Below are positions 57,254 through 64,000 of a stretch of 64,000 nt of DNA, one piece after another. Location: assembly GCA_043228905.1 (NCBI GenBank), contig JBHGNT010000011.1, positions 1,550,001 to 1,614,000 on the forward strand. Reading direction: 5' to 3'. Every line of letters starts with the position of its first letter. Within the stretch, counting starts at the first letter, position 1. Source of the stretch: Azolla caroliniana (taxonomy: Eukaryota > Polypodiophyta). The translations under genes and the position numbers were made by a program. The notes beneath the pieces are model-generated. The model was not told the origin of the DNA. It did no database searches and saw only the letters and a list, made by a program, of their open reading frames with translations.

Positions 57254-58386
57254 GAACAACTAGAACAACAAGCCGTGAATGCTGATTTGCAAGCTAAAAT
57301 GCTTGGACTGCAAATTGAAAATGATGATTTGCAGCCTCAATAGCTACCAAACAATGAGCATTGGGTTAGGAGATCGTCTAGAGTTACTAGACAACCTGAC
57401 AAATTTGTTCCTGATGCAAACAATGTGGATGATTATGTCATGGTGACTGATTGTGGCGAACCGTCTTGCTTCAAGGAAGCAATGGACAGACAGGACAACA
57501 AGAAATGGTATAAAGCCATGTTGTCAGAGATGGAATCTCTTGAGAAAAATGACACTTGGGTTTTGGTGCAGTTGCCTAAAGGGCAGAAAACACTTCCATG
57601 CAAATGGGTTTATAAAATGAAGGTCATTTCTGATTCCTTGCCAAAGCACAAAGCAAGATTGGTTGCAAAAGGATACAAACAGGAATATGGAATTGATTTT
57701 GATGAGATCTTCTCGCTTGTAGTCAAGATGACTACATTAAGAATCATTTTGGGCTTAGTTGCAACTGAAGATATGGAGCTCATACAGATGGATGTGAAGA
57801 CCGCCTTTTTACATGACGATCTGCATGAATACATATATGCAGCAGCCTGAAGGTTTTGTGGCTAAAGGCAAACAGAAGATGGTTTGTAAGCTCAAAAGGA
57901 GTTTGTATGGGTTGAAACAAGCACCAAGAGAATGGTATCATAAATTTGATGCATTTATGCAGTCTCAAGGTTTTCGTGTAAGTCAAGTGGACCACTGCTT
58001 GTACACCACAAAGGCAACCTGATTATCTTGGTTTTGTATGTTGATGATATGTTGATTGCTGGCAAGGATATTCATGCCTTGGATTCATTGAAGCAAAGCC
58101 TTCATGGCAGCTTTGATATGAAGGATCTTGGTGATGCAAATCACATCCTTGGCATGCGAATACTCTGAAACCAGTCGAAAGGGGTACTCTTTTTATCTCA
58201 GCAGGAGTATATCTCTAAGGTTTTGCAGCGTTTCAATATGGAGGGGGGGAAAACAATTGGGGTTCCATTGCCTCCATATTTGAAACTTAGTGCAAAAGAC
58301 AACCCTACATCTGATGATGAGAAGGTTGAAATGGCTAAGGTTCCATATGCTTCAGCCGTTGGAAATTTGATATATGTGATGGTTGC
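57254..58386 (+). pseudogene. Copia-3 reverse transcriptase
   Basis: After stops near 57251 and 57341 the RT runs as KWYKAMLSEMESLEKNDTWVLV, LPCKWVYKMK, MDVKTAFLHDDL, a frameshift near 57840, MQQPEGFVAKGKQKMVC, SLYGLKQAPREWYHKF, a TGA at 58020, LVLYVDDMLIAGKD (catalytic box 58036-58047), a TGA near 58167, QRFNMEGGKTIGVPLP and VPYASAVGNLIYVMV, where Gypsy-3 inserted. Confidence 0.9.
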
Positions 58387-58699
58387 TGTTACGGGCATGA
58401 CCATATAATATCCCGTGGTGAGAATTTACCGTAGTATTCTATACACGTGGATAAGTGTGAGGGTTAAACGAGAGTGTAAACGAGAGGGTTAAACTAATGT
58501 TTCTTTTGTTGGTCTTATCTTCTCGATGGATGGCGATTGATCGTTATGCAGTTGGCCTTCATGCAGACAAGGATCAACAAGGAACTTCGGTAATCTTTCT
58601 TGTTATTTTTTCTCTATTTTTTCTTATCCCATCTAATCATGTGTATGGTTAATATGTAGATTATTTTCATTAATCAAATGATGTTGTAGTGGTATTTAA

Positions 58700-59000
58700 T
58701 TGGTTATCTAAAACGCTTACATATGTGCACGAGGTCAATACCTTGTTTGACATATAAATAATATGTGATGAGTGTCGTATGCGTACGAGGTTAATACCTC
58801 AATTACGTATTACGTTCACGAACATATGTTACGTTTGTGTATGAGGTCAACACCTCGATTTTGTTGTAAATGATATGCATTTGGTCTCGTATGCATAAGA
58901 GGTCAATACCTCAATTGCGTATTACGTTGAACCCTTATGTTTGGATGTCTCGTGTGCGTAGAGGTATATGCCTCGATTACGTATCTGGATTACGTCATTT
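58700..59000 (+). repeat. Five GAGGT..ACCTC palindromic modules
   Basis: Versions of a module GCGTACGAGGTCAATACCTC followed by AATTACGTATTACG occur at about 58728, 58787, 58839, 58899 and 58956, spaced 52-60 bases. Each holds a short inverted repeat (GAGGT, four bases, ACCTC), though the fifth is damaged. They lie in the non-coding left part of Gypsy-3, where an LTR or leader would be. Confidence 0.8.
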
Positions 59001-60169
59001 TTGGCTATTAAATATAACGATTTCTTTAATATAGGCATATGTGGTCACGTGTAAACGTAGTTGATCGTATATATGTGATAATATACATATGTGTATATAA
59101 GTTATTACGTGATTTTAAATCAAATGTTTTCCTTTTCGGGGAAAGGTTCTTGGTGGCCGTCCTCACATTTTTGTGAGAATCGTGTTGTCTCCATCCCTTT
59201 TTTCAACAATTTTTTATTGTTGAAATCCCCGTTGGTGACTTCGATATTTCGTTACGTAAAGAAACGCCTATAGCCATAATGATGTTGTGTACGTAGGGTT
59301 TGACCCACTTCATGTGAGGTCGCTCGTATGACACACGTATCCAACATCCCTCCCTCATTACATGGATACGATGCCACCATGAGATCATTCTTATGAGAGG
59401 CATTCGTAATGACGTGACCATGTGATGGGCCACGTGGGCCTACTACAGAAAGAGGGCTCATTTGGCTTGACCATTAGGTTGCACTTTGGCGTATGCCATC
59501 ATAATTACGAGACTTGAGGTTAGGTAACGTACCAACATAGTTGTAGTAAATGAGGGCGAAATGAGGATTCTTGACATATATGTTTCTTTGAAAAAAACAT
59601 ATATGGGCAAATGCCTCGCATATCTCTTATATGCATGAAACATTAAACATTCAAGAAGAGCAACCTACTTGGTTGGCTCAAATGTTTAATGCATTTGTTC
59701 TCGAGGTCTCGAGTTAGAATGTGACCAAGACCATACAACATCCTTGATACATATGATTATAACCCATGTTTAGACTTGAGGTCTAAGTGCACTTCGGGGT
59801 CCTCGTGAGAGGACTTAAAGAGCCGAAACCACATATGTGGGCACCGAAACATAGTTTATGGTTAACATTTTTTATCGTGTATAAACTACTCATGACGCGG
59901 ACATACATGGTTGAGCCTCGGGGAGCCACCATGAAAAAATCGATATAGAGATTAGGGAAAGACATTTATTTGTCACCCCCATGGTTTTTAAAACACCTTT
60001 GTGTTACCATAGTAACCTGATCTTGAACCTCATCTCATACGTCTAGAGGGGTATTGACGTGAGATCATGATATCGATTAATGTTTGCCCATGATATCTTT
60101 ACATCACGACATGATGTTAAGACTATCTCTCTGACCTTATCCTATTTCTTTTCCAGAAATAATCATTTA
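59001..60169 (+). other. Gypsy-3 non-coding left region
   Basis: No coding sequence recognised between the palindromic modules and the gag start. It includes repeated TGGGCAAATG, ATATGTGG and GAGATCAT words. It probably contains the rest of the 5' LTR and the leader; no PBS could be identified. Confidence 0.5.
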
Positions 60170-62122
60170 ATGGCTCAAAATAACGACCCGATGTCATCCG
60201 CTCAAGCGGAAGGAACTCAAGGGAATCCTCCTGGATAAATGTCCATTGAGATGTATTTTTCGCAAATAACCCAATACCTTAGTTTCATCGCTCAATAGAT
60301 GACCGAACTTCGGCAATCTCAAAGTGCTCTCGAGGCACGTGTCATTAGTCTACAACGTGAGACTAATAGACCTGATGAGCGACAGGGTGAACCATCGTTT
60401 GTCATTAAGCCATTTACGAGAGACAAAAAGGAAAGAACCGAAGAAGCAATCTGCACATGGCTGGGCCGATGGGAGTCCCATTTTGAGCTCTATCCTACGC
60501 CAGATAGTACGAAGATTGCATATGTTGGCCGAGAACTAGGGGGTAAGGCCGCTGCCTGGTGTCGTGGGCTCCGTACTTTAGGGAAATTGCCCGATACCTG
60601 GACAGATTTTGTCATAGTTTTCAAGGGCCAATTTTTGCAACCTCTCTTTCGAACCAAGGCAGCACAAGCTTTAATGAACCTCTCTAGTCGGAAATTTTCC
60701 TTGCTAGAAGACTATGTCCACCATGCTAGAACCCAAATCCAAAAATCGGGTCTAGAAGGGGACAATTGGTTAATAGCTTGTTTTGTCAATGGCATCCCCA
60801 ATTCGGACTATCACTGGATAGTGCACAATAAGGATCCAAAATCCTTCGAAGAGGCCATTGAAATAGTTCTTCGCTATCAACACACTTCAAAGAAGGACCA
60901 CAATAAACCCAACGAAGCGCCCGTGACTAAGCAGTCGCAATTCGCTGGGAAACGCAAGACACCCAACGAATTCATGGATCGCGATTGTAAGCGACAACAT
61001 CGCTTTTGTGTATTCTGCAAAAAGAAAGGTCATACAAAAGAACAATGTCGAAAGCTCCAACGGAAAGAGCACGAAAACAAAGCTAAACCTGCAGACCATA
61101 AAGGTCAAATTCCTAATGTCCTTCAGGTCTATACACATCATTTAAGTAATTGTCAATGTTCTTTCCCTCACTATGTATTGGGTCCCAATGATTTACTACG
61201 TGCAAATGGGTATATCAATGGATCTCCTGTACAATTTTTGTTTGATTCGGGAAGCTCACACAACTTTGTGAATGATCGTTTGGTTCAGATATGGGGAATC
61301 CAACCCACCGTAAGTGATCACACCATTACGGTGCACTTGGCTAATGGAAGAGTACAATACATTAACGGGGCGATTCATTCATTAGGAATTTCTATTGACA
61401 CTTATATAGAGGAAGTAGACTTCCATGTAATGAATCTTTGTACCACTGAAGTAATACTGGGTTATCCCTGGTTCTATAATAAAAGCTCTTCTTTATCTAT
61501 TGATTGGGTTCATCATTCAATTACATTTGTATTGAACGATTGTACTCATTTTATTCAACGTGTAAAAAAACAATCCCTCTTGATTGTTTCCTCGTGTCCA
61601 TCAATATCCGAGTTGTCTTGTTCTACTCTCTTTTATTGTGTACTTGATCCGGACATTCACGTTTACAATATCGATAATGTCTCGGTTCAATTAACATATT
61701 TTGAACAACAACAACTTGATGAAATCTTAAATGATTTTCGTGATGTTTTTCCGAGTGAACTACTAGATGGCTTACCTCCTAAACGTAATATAGACCATCG
61801 TATAGATATTGTACCTGGTGTTGCACCAATAAGTATACCTCCTTATCGCTTAAGTCGATCCGAAGAGGATGAGGTATCTAAGCAACTCAAGGACTATTTA
61901 CGAATGGGTTATATACGTTATAGTAAATCTCCATGGGGTGCACCAATTCTCTTGGTTAAAAAGAAAGAGGGCACATGGCGTATGTGTATTAATTACCAAC
62001 GCTTGAATAAAGTGACGATCAAGAATTCGTATCCACTGCCCCGGGCTGACGATCTAATTGACCGTCTCCAGGGAGCTCGGTATTTTACGAAACTTAATCT
62101 CCAACCATTAGGCCAAGTGTGA
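60170..62122 (+). pseudogene. Gypsy-3 Gag-protease-RT, truncated
   Basis: ATG at 60170 begins MAQNNDPMSSAQAEG; stops at 60236-60238 and 60296-60298 interrupt, and then 607 codons are open. Gag (retrotransposon gag domain with [40 protein letters not shown]), a zinc knuckle [14 protein letters not shown] (about 61007-61048), a protease with [14 protein letters not shown] (about 61228-61270, catalytic DSG intact), and RT up to [27 protein letters not shown] and [11 protein letters not shown] is cut before the catalytic YxDD. This is an ordinary plant-type Gypsy Gag-Pol. Confidence 0.92.
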
Positions 62123-62425
62123 ACATGGTTGGGGGCCTTGGGTATCACTATAAATAGAGGCCTAGCGACCCTCATTTCAGGATCTTGTTGACTACGTCGA
62201 GACTCTATCTTGTGGTGGGTCAACTCTTGTAGTGAGTGCGCCAGCACCAGGTACGACTCGACACCACGACGGTGGTATGGGACGCCGATCGAGGCTCGAG
62301 TCCATCTCGATCCCTTCTCTCGGGGGTGGTCGGGTGGATCGACACCCTTCTTTCTCTCTCCCCTTTCTTTCTTTCTATCTAGATCTATCCTTATCTAATG
62401 CATACTTTAGTACATGTCTCTAATA
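62123..62425 (+). repeat. Gypsy-3 putative 3' LTR fragment
   Basis: Non-coding sequence with a CACTATAAATAGAGG TATA box at about 62144-62158 and a pyrimidine-rich tail ending at the TSD. The position and TATA box fit the promoter part and U5 of an LTR whose left part was lost in the deletion that cut RT. Confidence 0.55.
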
Positions 62426-62430
62426 GTTGC

Positions 62431-63119
62431 TACATGCCTTGATATTGCTTTTGCAGTGGGAGTGGTTAGTAGGTACATGGAAAATCTCGGCAAAAAGCAT
62501 TGGGAAGCGGTGAAAGGTATTATGAGATACCTCAAAGGCACAAAGGACTTGTGTATTTGCTTTGGAAAGCAAAAGGCATCTGTCATTGGTTTTACGGATG
62601 TGGACTATGCTGGTCACACAGACTGCAAGAATTCTACTTCTAGGTATGTGTTCACTTTCACAGGAGGAGCGGTCTCTTGGATCTCCAGACTACAGAAGTG
62701 TGTTGCATTGTCTACTATAGAGGCAGAGTATGTTGCTGCCATTGAGGCATGCAAAGAGGCTTTATGGCTTTCATATCTAGTGAGAGATCTTGGCACTACA
62801 GAGTTACCTATTCTTCATTGTGACAACTAGAGTGCTATCATGCTAGCTTGGAATCCCATCTTTCATGCAAAGACGAAGCATATAGAGGTGAAGTATCACT
62901 TCATCAGAGATGTACTTGAAAACAAGAACATTGAGCTTCTCAAAGTACATACAAATAATAATCCTGCAGATCTTCTCACAAAGGGTCTTCCAACTGAGCG
63001 ATTTGCTCATTGCCGACAGATGATGGGAGTTGGACAGATGTATGTAGTTCAATTTTGTACATACTTGGACTTAGCTAACTTTCTTTTTTTCTTTTTTCTC
63101 TCATGGCACATTGCCTTTA
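62431..63119 (+). pseudogene. Copia-3 RNase H
   Basis: After the Gypsy-3 TSD the Copia-3 sequence resumes: CLDIAFAVGVVSRYMEN, WEAVKGIMRYLKGTKDLCI, GFTDVDYAGHTDCKNSTSRYVF (core Asp), GGAVSWISRLQKCVALSTIEAEYVA, LHCDN then a TAG at 62828-62830, NPIFHAKTKHIEVKYHFIRD and VHTNNNPADLLTKGLP. Apart from the single stop it is nearly intact. Confidence 0.92.
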
Positions 63120-63129
63120 GGTGGGAGGT
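63119..63129 (+). other. Copia-3 polypurine tract
   Basis: AGGTGGGAGGT directly precedes the 3' LTR, the usual plus-strand primer of Copia elements. Confidence 0.9.
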
Positions 63130-63336
63130 TGTTAGGAATAAAGGGCCATCGTGCCTTTTATTAGTGCACGAATGTGAATGCACTCGTATCACACTTTTGA
63201 CTTGTATATACATAATATCTAAAAACCAAAAAAGAGGTACACTCTTTGTACCCAAGACAACGTGCATCTCTCTCTCTCACTTAGACTCTATCCCTCTCTA
63301 TTTTTGACCTAAACCCTAATCCTCGTGCTACCTTCA
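63130..63336 (+). repeat. Copia-3 3' LTR
   Basis: 207 bases, equal in length to 48424-48630 and close in sequence, with scattered transitions (for example TGTTAGG against TGTTGGG at the start). Confidence 0.96.
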
Positions 63337-63341
63337 CGAGT

Positions 63342-64000
63342 GTCATCCGGTTACCGGCTAGCGTCCGGTTTTCAACCGGGTAAGTACTTGTGTCCTCAAG
63401 CCGGTTTTCAGTGAATGATCCGGAGTTCATCACCTTCTTCTCCGACTCCTAGTCGGCAATGGTCCTATCTTCCATGAAGACTATGTCCCGACTCCGGAAC
63501 ACCTTCTTGTTGACCAAATCCCACACTCGGTAGCCGAATTCATCATCGCCGTATCCAAGGAATATGCATGGCCTGGACTTCGGATCTAGCTTGGCTCTCT
63601 TGTCCTTTGCAACATGCACATATGCGAGACACCCGAACACCTTCAGATGCTGGTAAGATACATCTTTACTGGTCCATACTTTCTGAGGTGAGTCTCCTTC
63701 CAAGGGTGCTGAGGGTGATCTATTTATCACATAGGTCGCCGTCGTCAACGCCTCATCCCAAAACGTCTTGGGTAACTTTGCATGTGCTAGCATGCTCCAG
63801 ACTCTTTAAATTATGATCCGGTTCACCCTTGCGTCCAACCCGTTTAGTTCGAGTGTCTTCAACACGGTGAATTCGAGCCGGATTCCCTTCGATTGGCAAT
63901 ACTTCTCGAATTTCCCCTGATATTCTCCTCCGTTATCTACTCGAACCGTCTTCAGCTTCCGGTCGGTTTCTCTTTCCACTCTCGCGTGGAGCGCCTTGAA
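63342..64000 (-). pseudogene. Copia-1 integrase block, continues past the edge
   Basis: On the - strand, from the right edge down: a core end (CRSKGIRLEFTVLKT region near 63840-63920), then 114 open codons (63449-63793) with MLAHAKLPKTFWDEALTTATYVINRSP, HLKVFGCLAYVHVAKDKRAKLD, FLGYGDDEFGYRVWDLVNKK and DIVFMEDRTIAD. It then enters the integrase-RT linker and reaches the Copia-3 insertion. It shows clear similarity to the Copia-2 integrase. Confidence 0.9.

Larger units (their letters stand above)
58387..62425 (+). mobile_element. Gypsy-3: Ty3/Gypsy element, internally deleted
   Basis: Flanked by GTTGC at 58382-58386 and 62426-62430, inside the Copia-3 RT/RNase H boundary. Left end TGTTA, right end TAATA, consistent with a TGTTA...TAACA pair in which one C became T. 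It encodes Gag, protease and the first third of RT on the + strand and then stops being coding at about 62105; RT palm, RNase H and integrase are absent. The two ends do not show matching LTRs to my eye, so both LTRs are probably partly deleted. It is unrelated in sequence to Gypsy-1 and Gypsy-2. Confidence 0.85.
48424..63336 (+). mobile_element. Copia-3: Ty1/Copia element with three insertions in it
   Basis: Both LTRs are 207 bases (48424-48630 and 63130-63336), TG...CA, and flanked by CGAGT at 48419-48423 and 63337-63341. A perfect initiator-Met PBS follows the left LTR and a polypurine tract precedes the right LTR. Its own sequence, once Copia-4 (50159-55788), a solo LTR (56211-56632) and Gypsy-3 (58387-62425) are removed, is about 4.8 kb, normal for a plant Copia element. 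Gag, protease, integrase, RT and RNase H can all be followed but with frameshifts and stops. Confidence 0.96.
29119..64000 (-). mobile_element. Copia-1: oldest layer, split by Copia-2 and Copia-3
   Basis: A - strand Ty1/Copia element is visible in three blocks: integrase at 63342-64000 (continuing past the edge), reverse transcriptase at 47543-48418, and RT-end plus RNase H remnant at 29119-29322. The blocks are separated by Copia-3 (48424-63336) and Copia-2 (29323-47542). Across both gaps the protein alignment resumes where it stopped, and TSDs mark the joints. No LTR of Copia-1 is visible: its 5' end is outside the window and its 3' end is truncated at about 29119 against a gag fragment. 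Its integrase is clearly related to that of Copia-2. Confidence 0.85.

Noticed and set aside
58700-59000. Regularly spaced short palindromes resembling a CRISPR array
   Set aside because: The repeats are imperfect, the spacers are themselves partly repeated, and the setting is a plant retrotransposon.

Overview
The window is nuclear DNA of a land plant. The only intact-looking host gene is a 23-exon plant PDR-type ABCG transporter with GT-AG introns of about 75-830 bases, set in AT-rich DNA full of (CT)n/(GA)n microsatellites. The right half is a stack of LTR retrotransposons of plant Copia type plus an unusual GC-rich Ty3/Gypsy type. No CRISPR array, operon, rRNA or tRNA gene was seen. I cannot name the species.

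Layout. 1-13.4 kb: AT-rich intergenic DNA with microsatellites and small decayed tandem duplications, no recognisable gene. 13.4-15.8 kb: low-complexity tracts, a possible TATA box and 5'-UTR exon, and a long TAATC/GATTA-rich stretch that may be a 5'-UTR intron. 15.82-24.48 kb: ABCG/PDR transporter gene on the + strand, reconstructed as about 1,394 residues with two complete nucleotide-binding domains and two transmembrane domains; its first intron appears to be GC-AG. 24.5-28.7 kb: AT-rich intergenic DNA.

28.7-64.0 kb: a retrotransposon nest whose order can be read from target-site duplications (TSDs). The oldest layer is Copia-1 (- strand, 29.12 kb to beyond the right edge). Copia-2 (-, 29323-47542) inserted into its reverse transcriptase, and Copia-3 (+, 48424-63336, TSD CGAGT) between its integrase and reverse transcriptase. 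Copia-2 was then hit by two related GC-rich Gypsy elements, Gypsy-1 (-, 30362-36491, TSD ACGT) and Gypsy-2 (+, 36955-43965, TSD CCGG). Copia-3 was hit three times: by Copia-4 (-, 50159-55788), by an element that left a solo LTR (56211-56632, TSD AAAGG), and by Gypsy-3 (+, 58387-62425, TSD GTTGC). All are disabled to some degree; Gypsy-1 is youngest by LTR similarity (about seven differences in 631 bases by eye) although most of its gag is missing.

The most unusual content is the Gypsy-1/Gypsy-2 family: protease-like DHGSE motif, FLDD in place of the usual YxDD reverse-transcriptase box, a non-methionine primer site, four-base palindromic TSDs, a protease/RT boundary broken by a shared stop, and a base composition unlike its surroundings. 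From memory, its protein motifs resemble a Gypsy lineage best known from fungi.
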